In this document: in pieces, positions 21,871 to 33,289 of the stretch
Layout of the letters: each line of letters starts with the position of its first letter
How positions within the stretch are numbered: the first letter of the stretch is position 1
Source: Coriolopsis trogii
Taxonomy: Eukaryota; Basidiomycota; Agaricomycetes; Polyporales; Polyporaceae
DNA: 64,000 nt
Direction: 5' to 3'
NCBI GenBank assembly: GCA_020543525.1
Contig: JAHYIO010000033.1
Span: 2,542,001 to 2,606,000 of the forward strand
The notes under the pieces: model-generated
What the model was told of the DNA's origin: nothing
Seen by the model: the letters and a program-made list of their open reading frames with translations, nothing else
The model's database searches: none
Made by a program: the position numbers and the translations under genes

Positions 21871-23239
21871 GGAATCCACCAGCAAGTAGGGTGTGTCACC
21901 CCCAGTCATGATTCTTCGGAGCCGCTCCGTCTATCGATTGAAACACAACACGATGCTGAGAGTTTCTAAATGGAAACTTGCGACAGTTTGGGCGCGGATC
22001 CACGAGGCATACCGTTATTCAGAGGAGGGGTCACTCACACAAACACAAGCGAGGCACAGCATCCTAGTCAACGAGGCAAAGGGCCCCAGATTCACCGTGT
22101 TGGTATCTCATCTGTGCCGTCGTACACCATCGCGAGCCTCCAAGGTTGGCGAGAAGAGCTGGAGGTCGTTCGCGACAAAGTCAAGTTGCGAGGGCAATAT
22201 CGGGGGGTGTAAGGTGGCCGGACGGACGGATCGGTTGATTTCGTGATTCAAGGCCCCCAATCATGATGAGAGCAGCCGGCGCGCTTGGCTACAAAGTAGT
22301 AAGACTTTTGGCAAAAGCTAGTTATGCATCCATACCATCCGTACGTACCAAGCTCCCTCCATGTGGAAACCACATGTCACAAACTTGCATGGCTGCTTGC
22401 TTGACACATACGCAGCATCCTACCTAGCAAAACACAGGAGGAAGCATGTGAACTGGAAGCATTCGTCGGAGGTAGTTAATACGCAAGCCGTCGTTTGGTC
22501 AAAGCGAGCTGAGATAGAGGTACCGTTACAGTGAACACCGGAGCCCCCCTTGTTAGCGCTTTGTACCAGTACTACTGACAGTGCTTACAATGTAGTAAGT
22601 GTCAGTCACTTGGGCGCTCCTATGATAGTAAGCATCCCTGAAGCGTCGATAAACCCAGGATAAACCTGTTTGTAATAGTGCTCGCAAGGCATACACCGGC
22701 TGTCGGCACGAAAGAACATGCCGTGACGACACCAGCTTCACAATTCACATCTCCATCGCGCCACGCATACCATGACCGAACGAGCGGAGGGAGAGCTGGA
22801 GAGAGCAAAAGAACGTGTGTAATTGCACCCGAGCAAGACCAACATATCTAAATGACACATAAACAGACGAAGCACCAGTATTGGGAGGAGAGGGCTATGG
22901 TAGAACTACATTGCATGCAATGACGAGAGAGGGCAGCGGACGACAGCGAGTAGAATGGTGGCAGTACTGTGGATGCCCAATTTCCAACCTTCAACCAAAC
23001 CAAGAGTGGAAAAGGCGAAAGTGGGAGGAGGGATTTGAGCAAAATGTGTGTTAAAGAGCGGGTAACGATACAGTACACTCCAATGATCGTGACGCTAGGA
23101 GCAGAGCGAACGAGCGGACTGAGAGCAGAAACCAAGACATAGTAGACACTTCTGGGCATGGAATGTTTCGTAGAGGGTGTCGCAGTCGCCAGCCCGGCGG
23201 CGTTTGAGCGGCCAACCTAGCTTGAACTGCTTGAACCGC
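21871..23239. other. intergenic
   Basis: About 1.4 kb with no recognisable gene or repeat. It separates the promoter of BCS1-like paralog B from the 3' end of the next minus-strand gene. Confidence 0.4.
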
Positions 23240-24058
23240 TTAAGCGGCACGGTGGGCGGCGATGAGGTTCTGAGCCGTGATGTGGGGCACAGACCTGCGC
23301 GCACCGCGGTTCGTCAAAGGGCTACCCGGGTTTGGGAGCGCCGGCGGGATGGAAGCCCAAGAATAAATCCTAGGTGTGGTGGAGGGCGGAGGGGACGGGG
23401 AGACGAACGCGGACGTCATCTCGGAAGGCGGCGTGACTGGACGTACGGGAGTAGAGGGCATGAAGGAAGGCGTGAAAACGGACGGAATGGACGTGGTGTA
23501 GCGCGCGACAGGCTCAGGAGCGGGAGACGAGGGAGACTCGTCTTCCTGAGGCAGGTCAAGGTAGGTCGGCATGCGCTCGCGTACCGCGGGACGCAGCTCA
23601 CGAGCGTCGCGCTCGAGGGTTCGAGTAGTCTCAACCCTGTCACCGAGCATACCATAGGGTCCGTCTTGAGAGGTGCTACGCCCCACTTCGACAAACACAG
23701 GGAGGGGTGGCATCGCATCGGTGAAACCACGAATTGCGCTGAGTGCCTGCTGTTGCTCGGATTCGGCGTCCGTGTCTACAACTTGCATGGGTGTCCCGCG
23801 TCCGCTGGAAGACGCCTCGCTCGAGCTGCTAACGTCCACGTCGGCCACGGGAAGCGGCTCCGTGCTATCGGCTGACAGCTGGATGCGGTCGGCGGGGTCA
23901 ATGAAGGCCTCGTAAACCGCGTCGTCGTTCTCAAAGAACTCGTCGGAATCAGGGTCGAACGCGTTCCAGTACGTCCACTTCTCGTACGTTGGGTGCTGAG
24001 GCTCCGGCTCGACACGGACGGCGGGCTGGCGGGTGGAAGAGAAGAGAGGGCGGCCCAT
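23240..24058 (-). CDS. hypothetical protein, single exon
   Basis: An uninterrupted frame of 272 residues from the Met at 24058 (MGRPLFSSTRQP) to TAA at 23240-23242. It starts with a polar segment containing WTYWNAFDPDSDEFF, then an acidic Ser-rich region, and ends Pro/Ser/Thr-rich with IYSWASIPPALPNPGSP near the C-terminus. No signal peptide or membrane span is present. An upstream in-frame Met at 24082 would add eight residues; I chose the internal one because the extra residues are His/Pro-rich and lie next to a purine-rich leader. The composition suggests a mostly disordered protein. I do not recognise the family. Confidence 0.6.
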   Translation of the reverse strand: MGRPLFSSTRQPAVRVEPEPQHPTYEKWTYWNAFDPDSDEFFENDDAVYEAFIDPADRIQLSADSTEPLPVADVDVSSSSEASSSGRGTPMQVVDTDAESEQQQALSAIRGFTDAMPPLPVFVEVGRSTSQDGPYGMLGDRVETTRTLERDARELRPAVRERMPTYLDLPQEDESPSSPAPEPVARYTTSIPSVFTPSFMPSTPVRPVTPPSEMTSAFVSPSPPPSTTPRIYSWASIPPALPNPGSPLTNRGARRSVPHITAQNLIAAHRAA

Positions 24059-25191
24059 GGTGTGTTTTGGGTGGTGGTACAAGAAAAATTAGGGTGCTGT
24101 GGACAGCTTTTGAGAGGGTATGAAGGAAGGCGGGTATGGATAGGATTCGACGTCGTGGACGCGAAGGAAGAGGCTGGGGACGGTTTGATCTCCCTCAATC
24201 GCGACGCGCCTCCCGCTGCTTTAGGGCAGGCCGCTTCCAAACACAGCCGCGCGCTTTTACGCACAGTCCCGGAGCACATGACCTACCTCTTTCAGCACAA
24301 AAGGAGTTAGAACGGCCCATTCCAGTCGGCCTCCATCCTCAGCCTTGTCTTCCACATCGCAGAGCAAGCATCACAAGACAGAGCATGCCACAGACGATCG
24401 CAGTCAAACGCAAGCATGACGGCCAGCAACCTTGCGTCGGGCGGAGCCTGCTGACCAGTGGAGATAATCTATGGGAACAGACCTACCGTACACTTCGACC
24501 GATCCCTCGGTATGCGTATACGACGAGTCGCGGATCTCGAAAACACCAGATGTCTGCAGAGTCACTTGGTGAGAATGGGATTATGTTCACCTTGCTCTCA
24601 AGCATCGTAGTAGGTTCCGCCTTCGTTATCATTGACATGATGTCCGTCGCCTGCAGTCGAGGTTTGGCGAGCAACAGCGAAGGGAGGATGCTTCTGTGGT
24701 CATAGAGGGCGAGTAAAGTGAGGAACAGGAGACGGGGTGAGCGATGCCTTCTAGGCTTTTGACTTGGCCGCGTAGTCGACACGCGTAAAACGGCCGACGG
24801 ATGTCTAGACTTACCCGCGGAGATGTTCCATGCCTTGCACAATGCATGTGTCTTCCCTCGTTCCGATTGTGCGACTGCACTATGTGTGTCTTGATCTGAC
24901 CTGCATCGCGTGCATAGTCTTGCCGCAGCCTCTGCAGTCCTCGCTCGGACGTGCTGAGGGGGTTCGCAAGGAGGGTGGACCGCGAAAGACGGCTCGGTCA
25001 CATTGCTTGTAACGTGAGCCACACACGCCGCAACTCGACTCGATTGAATGAGGGACCCTGCAGTGCATACTGCGATGGGCAGAGATCCGAGTCTCATGTC
25101 CCGACGAAAGGGTACTCACAGCGCTGCACCACATGACGGGTTGGTCTCATGGGAGATGTATACGTAAAGTGTACATGTAATGTCACAAGTC
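24059..25191. other. intergenic
   Basis: No convincing gene. A 204-codon minus frame at 24483-25097 has no motif and random composition. It holds the promoter of the 23.2 kb gene and the 3' flank of the 25.2 kb gene. Confidence 0.4.
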
Positions 25192-26318
25192 TTACATGCC
25201 TTTCTCTGAGACATAACCGTCTGCGGCAGTAGCATAGAGAGTTGCTAGTGACTTTCGTAAGCTACGTACAGAAAAGATTAGCACTTACTGCACATATCAG
25301 GAACGCGCATACACTCACCCGATCTGCTCGTCATAGTAATCCCTGATCTCTCGGCAGCGCTTCAGTCTCAGTCGCTTGTGGATCAGAGTTAACATTACAA
25401 CGGTTGCAACCATTGCTACTCGTCTCTCCGTCAGATCATTAGGGTTTTCGGGCCATTGTGGTCAAGGACAGTACTTACCTGCGGCAATGCTCATCCCGGT
25501 CAGCACGAGCTGCCAAGCCTTCACACGTGCTGGTGTCCCAAATGGCTGAGCACATACGTCCTTAGTGTCGCAATTATACTGCATAAAGAAATATCAGCGA
25601 ATCGTCACTCAGAACTGCGACGTATCCTACTCACCGACACGCATTCCTGGTCAGCCGCGCATGACGACCCCACGCCCTTCGTTGGGATACAGGACTTCAG
25701 GACCTCATCACAGTAGAACTTGGGTGTCTCGCAATTGTGCCTCATGATAGTGTTCCTGTATGCGCCTTCTGTGTACGTCCAGACGTCCAGCATGCACGGC
25801 TGACCGAGAGTCACGTTCGCAAACCTATAGCCGAGCGTCGTCCCTCCGTTAGCATAGCTCGCTATCAGACACAACGTGGCGGACACGTACATACAGAGCC
25901 CCTTCAAGCACAGAGCTCCGTTGTGGTTCCACGAGCTAGCCAAGTCCGAGGCGTCTTCAGGAGGTGCGCATTGCTCGTCCCGGTCGATCTGACATGCGCC
26001 GCCCACGGTCACCAACGGCAAACATCCGCTCCCCTCGTCCGGACAGTAGGAGCCATCCCCACAGAGAGGTGGAAGGGCCGTTGTGTTGGAGTACTCGGAT
26101 GGGAACTGATCTCGCCGACACTGCCGCGGTCGACAGGTGCCGGTGTCTTGAGAGCAGAATGCAGTTGCTTCACAGTCGCTGGTAAATCGCCCGGTGTCTA
26201 CGTCGAGACGGTCGTTCGGCGGAGAGCACGAGCCTCCGGAAGGGACGACAGCCTGACCAAGAGATGCAAGAAGGACGATAGGGGCAAAGATGGAAGCACG
26301 AGTCGGAGAAAGCACCAT
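25192..26318 (-). CDS. cysteine-rich type I membrane protein
   Basis: Five exons (26318-25891, 25824-25635, 25578-25479, 25415-25319, 25261-25192) sum to 885 nt, or 294 residues, with consistent phases; the first intron contains a textbook TGCTAAC branch site. An N-terminal signal peptide (PIVLLASLGQAVV) is followed by about 200 extracellular residues with many cysteines in spaced CxxxxxC and GxCxxDxxC patterns (GDGSYCPDEGSGC, SSCAADQECVS). One membrane span follows (AWQLVLTGMSIAAG joined to AMVATVVMLTLI), then a short basic tail. The pattern recalls Dickkopf- or EGF-like cysteine domains, but I cannot assign a family or ligand. An in-frame Met five codons upstream (26333) is an alternative start. 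It is divergent from the DUF6533 gene. Confidence 0.75.
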
Positions 26319-27061
26319 GGCGACCACGAACAACTTGAACCGGACGAGACCAAACGCTCACCTATTACTTTCATCCATATGCCCCCATCGAGAGTACTGT
26401 CAGCCACCCCACTCGCCCTATATGCATGAGGTGCTGAGCGGTCAAGAGCGATTGAGGCTACAGGACATCGTCGAGGCGATACTCAAGCATGCCCTGCGCA
26501 TCGAAGATGACTAGAAGGATAACGTGTAGGCGAGACATTCGGAGCTAGCAGAAGGGTGTCTCTGCACAATGTCCATGCGCGTGAATGTTTGGGCCATGCG
26601 GCGATCAGGGTGAAAGCAGGAGTTGTGAGTTATGGGCAAGCGCTCAGCGCTCGGTGCACAGCTCCTCCATGTTCTGGCACAGGCGATGTCCTCAGTTTTC
26701 TTCTGTGCTCTGCCCGTCGCTATGTCTTGCTCGCTGCCACACATCTAGTATGAATTCTCAAGTCAGTTGGTCTAATACACTCGTTCAGGACCGAGGGGGG
26801 CGTGACCTATTTGCGTTGCACCCTTACTACTAACCATCATCTATGTTCTGCCAGAGGCGATGATATGGGACATGTGTAGGTGCTCAGCGCAGCTCAGTCT
26901 CATGGGCAGCATGTGCTATACGTGCAGTATCATCATGCCTGATCTGTTTGTGATACTCTGCTATCATTAGGAGGCCCTTAAATCGCCTCAGAGACCAGGT
27001 GCCCCTCTCAGACTCACAACTTCCCATCCATACTTCGAGTCATCCATACACCAAGTCTACA
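26319..27061. promoter_or_regulatory. divergent intergenic promoter region
   Basis: About 740 bp between two genes transcribed away from each other (cysteine-rich membrane protein and DUF6533 protein). It must contain both promoters. I could not pick out a TATA box with confidence. Confidence 0.4.
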
Positions 27062-28826
27062 ATGTCAGTTGAGGACAGTGCCGAAGCTATAGGGGAGACA
27101 TTGACTTCCGCATTGAATGCTCAGTAAGCGGACTTGTGACTTATCCATAGATTACCCGAGTTGGTCGGACAAACCTCTGACTTGTCCCGGGCCTTGCTTG
27201 TGTAGAGTCACCGCAGACTACTGTATCATAGCCATATCAGGTGCGTCTGACAGTATAACATTAACGTCGACTATGTCTGATGCGCCTCATGTCTCAGCTG
27301 TCACCCTCTATGAACATCTTCTCACATTCGACCGTGAAGTGAACTGCTTCTGGACCCGCCGCATGTCGATTGCATCGTTCGTGTTCCTTACGAACCGGTA
27401 CATTACCTCTTTGGATATTGTAATTGGATTCTTCCCCTTTTTGAACATCCGCTCTGATGAGGTACGTATTGTTTTGCTTTTGGTGCGAAACAGGGAATTG
27501 ACCGATCATCGTAGAGGTATGTCTACTGCCTGGATCATATGGGCATTCTTGCCAGCGTTTTGAACATGCTCAGACCACCCGTCTTCTAGTTGTAATGGTC
27601 TCCAGTTGACAATACTCGTGCTCGATGCGATGCAATTCCTTCCTTTCGCAGGTCAGTCACGACCAGCACCGTGCTGTATTCTGTCGCACACTGAAATTTG
27701 TTCGCAGTGTTTTCCGCCTTACGGGTGTACGGCACGATACAAAATAGGTGGATAGCCGCAGTTATCCTCGCAATGTCTCTAGTCCCTTTCGGACTCAATC
27801 TCGTAAGTGGAGCGTTTTGAGAAATGCATGCAGTGTTCACATTTATCTGCCACAGGTTCCCCTTGGCTTCGGAGCGCGAGGATTTGTTGACCCCGACGCA
27901 GGTTGCGTTTATTCGAACGCCTTACCCGGATCACTTGCGTTTGCGTGTGTTCTCTGTTCCCTCCTGACGCGTTTCGTCTAGAAGCTGACTATGTGTGACG
28001 TCGTAGCTGTGAGTGCCTCTTGTGCAAAGTTGAACCCGAGAAATCGAATAGTATTGGATCCAGGTCTCATCGCCACCCGAGCTTGCCTGATCGCTGTCGA
28101 TATCGTCATCATTGTCATGACTTGGATTGCGCTTCGTACGCATACCGTGTCCATACAAGTCAAGACATTCTCTTTTGCGGGTATCATGCTGCGTGACGGT
28201 GAGTGCCCTACGGCAAGAGATGGACTTATCCCTCTATTGACATTGCAGTCAGGTACCCTCTACTTCATGTGCGTTTTGTTGGTCCGCCCACGTCTGTCGT
28301 TGCTTCCTTCTTCAGGCTTATATCCATACAGCATCCTATTGGCACTGAGCACAATTCATCTCGTGCTGGCGCTTCTGTCGGTAAAGAGTCAACTTCTGCC
28401 TACCGGAGCTTCTTCGATGACACAAGCCTGACATCACACGAATAGATATACGCAACAGCACCGAATCTTGACAGCGATGTGTCTGCTGTCTTCACAACTC
28501 CGTACGCCTCTCTTGCCATTTCCGCGTCCTATGGCCGCAAAGACTCACCGCACTGGCTGATTATCAGAATAATCTCTATCCTTGTCTCCCGCTTTCTCCT
28601 CGACTTGCAGGAATCAAGCCAGCGCATCATGAGAGTATCCTCAGACCACCCACTCTATATTACCGAGGGGTCGCATGGAAATTGGAGCTTTGTAAGGGCT
28701 GTCGGCAATATCGGTTCTCTTGTGCATGTCGATATGGACTCGGACGGGGAATCTGGCTCTGCTAACCGGTTTGGGGAGCACACGAGAGCTAGTATGTTCA
28801 ACCTGCCAACCCGGATTTCATGTTAG
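27062..28826 (+). CDS. DUF6533-type multipass membrane protein
   Basis: A membrane protein of the basidiomycete DUF6533 type, function unknown. My 12-exon model is 27062-27123, 27206-27240, 27298-27461, 27494-27510, 27590-27651, 27708-27802, 27856-27906, 27982-28198, 28253-28268, 28332-28380, 28446-28501 and 28568-28826. It totals 1083 nt, or 360 residues, in frame. Family hallmarks are the N-terminal span with LYEHLLTFDREVNCFW and FLTNRYITSLDI, then ALRVYG, TRACLIAVDIVIIVMTWI, GTLYF and the C-terminal ISILVSRFLLDLQESSQR. About six to seven spans are expected. Exons 4, 7 and 9 are short and their borders (donors GTAGAG and GTTTAT) are the least certain. The tail after LQESSQR is hydrophilic and acidic. 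Confidence 0.8.
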
Positions 28827-29048
28827 TCTCTAGGCTATTTACATTATCTACTACCTGACAAACATAGGATTGTTCCATTCGGGATATCGTGTCCATTGAA
28901 GAAGACTATGGCGGGGTTACCCAGCTTACACAGTACAACTTTCAATAATCTAACGAAGTCGTAAAATCTTTACACCGCGATACGAGAGGACATAGGTTGA
29001 GGGAGATACACTTCGGCGAGTCGATGATCATCGTTCAGAGGCAAAAGA
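28827..29048. other. short spacer
   Basis: Nothing recognisable between the DUF6533 gene and the tRNA. Confidence 0.4.
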
Positions 29049-29122
29049 TGAGTCGGCCCAGGTTCGAACTGAGGACCTTCTGTGTGTTAGACAGATGCGA
29101 TAACCAACTACGCCACCGACCC
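29049..29122 (-). tRNA. tRNA-Val (anticodon AAC)
   Basis: The minus strand folds into a full cloverleaf. The acceptor stem is GGGTCGG paired with CCGACTC (one G-T pair), followed by discriminator A at 29049. The D arm is GCGTAGTTGGTTATCGC. The anticodon stem TCTGT/ACAGA encloses the loop CTAACAC, anticodon AAC. The T arm is CTCAG-TTCGAAC-CTGGG. There is no intron. It reads GTT/GTC valine codons after A34 modification. It lies alone between two protein genes. Confidence 0.93.
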
Positions 29123-29473
29123 ATGGGTGATCGCACCCCTTCAACCGTGATGGCTCTTCTGCAATCCATCCACAAAGTCCTTAATGCAATACCCAAGTTT
29201 ACTACATACCGATGGTGTCCAAGCATCGTTGTTATTTTGTGAGAAGAGTCAGGACAGGATGCATAGCAGGCCTAGGTCACGGGCGCCTAGCGAGTGAACG
29301 CGGTCACCTGATACGACGCGTGCAAGTCGAACCAACGCGAGTTACATAAGCAAGAGGCATGCGTTGACCACGCGGGCGACTGCCTGCGTTGCTTTCTCTG
29401 TTTCCGCTTTCGACGTCGTCGACCAAGCTCCCCTCAAGACCGTTCTCGACATTGCCGGCGTTAGGCCTACACA
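29123..29473. other. promoter region of polo kinase gene
   Basis: About 350 bp between the tRNA 5' end and the polo kinase start; no other gene seen. Confidence 0.4.
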
Positions 29474-32400
29474 ATGTCTGCCCCTCTCTATACGACTATG
29501 CCGCCTGTGCCCCGCCGACACCCCCTTGCTGCAGCCCCGAACCACTACGCTGTGAACCAACATGCCTACCGTCATGCCCCCGCCCCACGCCACGCCCCAG
29601 GAACGCCTCCCAAGCAACAGGAGCCACCCAAGCAATCCTCGTCGCCTCCTCTGCCCAGGCAGAATGCGAAGGTGACACCCCCCTCCCCGCCCAGGATCAT
29701 TATAGATCGAATTGGGAACCAGGAACTAGTGCGCGTAGGCATGCTAGGAGAGGTAAGTGTCCGGCTGTTTCCAAGTCTTTATGACTGCAAGTCTAGTATG
29801 CGCATGGGCTTCTCAGTCTCCGATGTCTGCCACAGAGCCCTAGTGGTCCGGGTTGTCTGCGCGGCGTGTTGCGCAAGAGCACTGCTTGGAATTGGTGCTC
29901 ATCCGCACAGTGGTTAGCTGCGCTTGTTTCCATGAGGTTTGGTGGATTTTTAATTTGTCTGGGAACGATTACGTCAAACCTTCGCCGTGCTGTAAGTTGA
30001 TCGGAGCTAACTCTGATATGCTCTAGGGAGGTTTTGCTCGTGTATATGAAGTTCAAGATTCTCGGGGACATAAATCTGCCTGTAAGGTGGTTACTAAATC
30101 ATCCCTCAAAACCAAGAAAGCGAAAACGAAGGTATGTCTGTAGTCCAAAGCCCTTCTGTCAGCACCCGTCGTGCATGTCTTTCAACCGTCTCCACTGATT
30201 AACTACTGATTGTTTGCCTTTCCAGCTCTATGCAGAAATCAAGATACATAAGTCACTGGAACACCCCAACATCGTCCGCTTCAAGGACTGTTTCGAAGAT
30301 GACGACAATGTCTACATGACCCTCGAGCTCTGCCATAATGGCTCTCTCATGGACATGCTCCGGCGGCGCCGACGCTTCACCGAACCTGAAGCGCGGTTTT
30401 TCATGGTCCAACTCATCGGCGCATGTCACTACATGCACACACATCAGGTCATCCATCGAGACCTGAAGTTGGGAAACATCTTCCTCGATCGCAATATGAA
30501 CGTGAAAGTCGGTGATTTCGGCCTTGCTGCGCTCATTGAAACTCCTGGAGAGCGAAAGAAGACTATCTGCGGAACGCCTAATTACATCGCACCCGAAGTT
30601 CTTTTTGATAACGTCAACGGTCATAGTTTCGAGGTCGACACTTGGTCCATTGGTGTCATCTTGTATACACTAGTAATCGGCCGTCCCCCCTTCCAAACAA
30701 AGGACGTCAAGGCCATATATAAGTAAGTTCGGCCTGTCAACGTTTCGAAAATTTCCTCACTCTTTGCAGCCGTATTCGGGCGAACGAGTACGAATTTCCG
30801 GCAGAGCGAGTGGTGTCGATTCTCGTCCAGCAGCTTATCCAGTCTATCTTGACTCCGGACCCTCAGCAGCGACCCACTCTCCACGACATCGTCGACCATG
30901 CATGGCTCACCAAGGGTACCGTTCCTGGCTATATCCCCACGTCTGCACACGACCAGCCCCCGGATTTCCGTCACATCACCCCTCAGATGTCACAAGCGAA
31001 TCTCGCTCGCCTGCGGAGGTACGCTTTACTTGACGAGGATCAAGCGACTACCATTGCGTTACCTAACGTGCCGCAACCGAACGACACCAACCGCACGGTG
31101 CGCGTCGTGAGTTCAAGCCTCGCCCAACAGGAGAAGGAGTTCCAGAAGGCCGTCCAGCCTGGGAGCCCCATCTCTGCCCTTCTCTCTTCCGCTCGCCAGC
31201 CCCTCATTGTTGCGCCTGCTGCCAACCCGAACGCGCGGACGGAGCAGCCGCTGTTGCGCAAGCTACAGGCTGTCAAGGAGGTGAGATCGCCCGTCCGACA
31301 AGGCATGCGCGGCCTACAAGTCGTCTCAGAGGCCCCGGAGGACGAGTACGGAGTTCGGGCCGAAGAGCTGAGGAAGAAGGAGCTCGAGAGCCAGAAGGCT
31401 CGGATTGTCGCACAGATGGCGCCCGCACGCGAAAGCGCGCCCGCTTCGGCATATGGCAGCGACGACCAGGATGATCTTGAGAATATCCCTCCAGCGCGCA
31501 CGCGGGACGCTGCGCGGTTGCTCAAGGAGAAGGAGCGGGCGAAGGAGAGGAAGGAGAAGGACGAGAAGAAGGAGGTTGTACAGGAGCGCGAACCTGTTCA
31601 GGAGAGGGCGCAGGAGCCGGAAAAGGAGAAAGAGAAAGATGCTGAGGATATGCCTCCTCCTGCCGGCCTACCGCTCCGCCCCAACAGCTTCGACGCGGCT
31701 GCGCAGACATTGACAGCCGCATTCGAGGCTTGGGCTATCGGCAGATTGTTCCGTCACCCACGAGAGGATGCCCACCTCCAGCCTGCGAAGGTGTTCATCG
31801 TATCTTGGGTTGACTACTGTAACAAGTATGGCATGGGATATGCGCTCACCGACGGGTCCGTTGGCGTCCACTTCAACGACAGCTCCACGTTCATCCTGTC
31901 TCCTGACAAGTTGTGAGTCCTCTTGTGCTTTTTGAGATCGTTGGCGGCAAGCTGACTCGTCCATCTAGCCACTTCGACTTCATCTCTTCGCGCAAACAGG
32001 GTGCCTACTACGTCCGCAAGAGCTACACCGTCGCGGACGCACCACCTGAGCTTAAGAGCAAGCTGTACCTCCTGAAACACTTCGAAAAGTACATCATGGA
32101 GCGTTTGTACGGCGAGTACGAGTACTCGTTCGAGGATCTCGAGCGCACGAAGGGCATGGACTTCGTGCAGAAGTACCTGCGCATTCCGCAGGTGATCGTC
32201 TTCAAGCTCAGCCACGACGTGCTCCAGTTCAACTTCTACGACCACTCGAAGATCATCCTCTCCTCGCAGGCGCTGTCTGTGACGCACATCGACAAGAATT
32301 ACGTGTACACGACGCACAAGCTGTCCGAGATCATGGCCGCCGCGCTGAGGCCTCCAGCGGCGGACCCGGAGGTTGCGAAGCTGAATCAGCGCCTGTTCGA

Positions 32401-32677
32401 TAAGCTCAAGTTCATCAAGGAGGTGTTGTTCAGCATCCGCAAGGCAAATCAAACCCAGGCCGAGGAGGGAGAGGCTGGTGCCAGTGAGGCGAAGGCTCCC
32501 GGCTCCGCCTCTGCGCCTGTTCCTGTTCCTGTTCCTGCCTATGCCCATGCCCCTGCGCCTGCTCCTGCTCCTGCTCCTGCCCCTGCTCCTGCCCCTGCCC
32601 TTGCCCGAGCGCTGGTTCCTGGTTACCATCGCGCTGGCCTGGTGTCGTCACGCTCGTCCAAGGCATCGCTGCGATGA
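29474..32677 (+). CDS. CDC5: polo-like protein kinase
   Basis: Mitotic Ser/Thr kinase that drives mitotic entry, spindle function and cytokinesis. Five exons (29474-29752, 30027-30131, 30226-30722, 30770-31912, 31969-32677) sum to 2733 nt, or 910 residues, in phase. After a Pro-rich N-terminal extension of about 90 residues comes the kinase domain: glycine loop GEGGFARV, Lys in [20 protein letters not shown] and the activation loop [15 protein letters not shown]. The central linker is Glu/Lys-rich. The C-terminus has both polo boxes: [16 protein letters not shown], then [11 protein letters not shown], whose His-Lys pair binds phosphopeptides in this family. An unusual tail of repeated Ala-Pro and Val-Pro (about residues 840-880) follows polo box 2. 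At 910 residues it is longer than yeast Cdc5 (about 700). Confidence 0.96.
32519..32615 (+). repeat. hexamer-like repeat coding Pro-Val / Pro-Ala tail
   Basis: Near-perfect reiteration of CCTGTT, CCTGCT and CCCCTG units inside the last exon of the polo kinase gene, coding alternating Pro with Val or Ala. Confidence 0.8.
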
Positions 32678-33289
32678 CAGGCCCGTCTCATAGGCGGGGG
32701 TCGCGGTTTGGGCACACATGCGTAGAGGCTGCGGCATAGGCCGATCTGTCCTCGTCGTTCGGAGTCTTGAGTCCGGATCATTGGTTATCGACCGACGTCT
32801 CTCCCACTCCCTCTCTATCTATCCTGAGGAACTCTGAAGATGCGCGGGCGACGCTAGGTCGGCCGTGTCGGACCTGGTACTTTCTCATTATTCCATCATC
32901 GCAGCACGTATAATACCTATACTCCATACCCTCACACCGTTCACGACTTTTCCATGTTTCGTTGGCAGCAGCAGGGTACGACGTTTGCTAGTTACGTCCG
33001 ATTCCCGGTCTCAGATTCATACATCTCTTTCCATATCTCATCTCATCGTCTCTCGTCGCGTTCCCGTCTCGGTCTGCATTTTGCATTGTACATGTCGCAC
33101 CCCATCTCGAACTTGTTCACGATTCACGTCTCACGAATCTCACGCCTGTGCCCTGCCTGTGGCGTGCGTACTAGTACTCAGTCAAAGGCAGTGAGGGCGG
33201 CGGTGAGGGCCATACAATCATACAATCATCGACAGAGCATAACATAGCAAATTGACAACAAAGACAGAGACAGGTGCACCGTAATAGGC
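32678..33289. other. convergent 3' intergenic
   Basis: About 610 bp between the polo kinase stop and the RFC stop on the opposite strand. Pyrimidine-rich, with no gene seen. Confidence 0.5.

Noticed and set aside
24483..25097. Minus-strand open frame of 204 codons
   Set aside because: Random-looking composition, no signal, no splice-compatible neighbours, no repeats of known domains.
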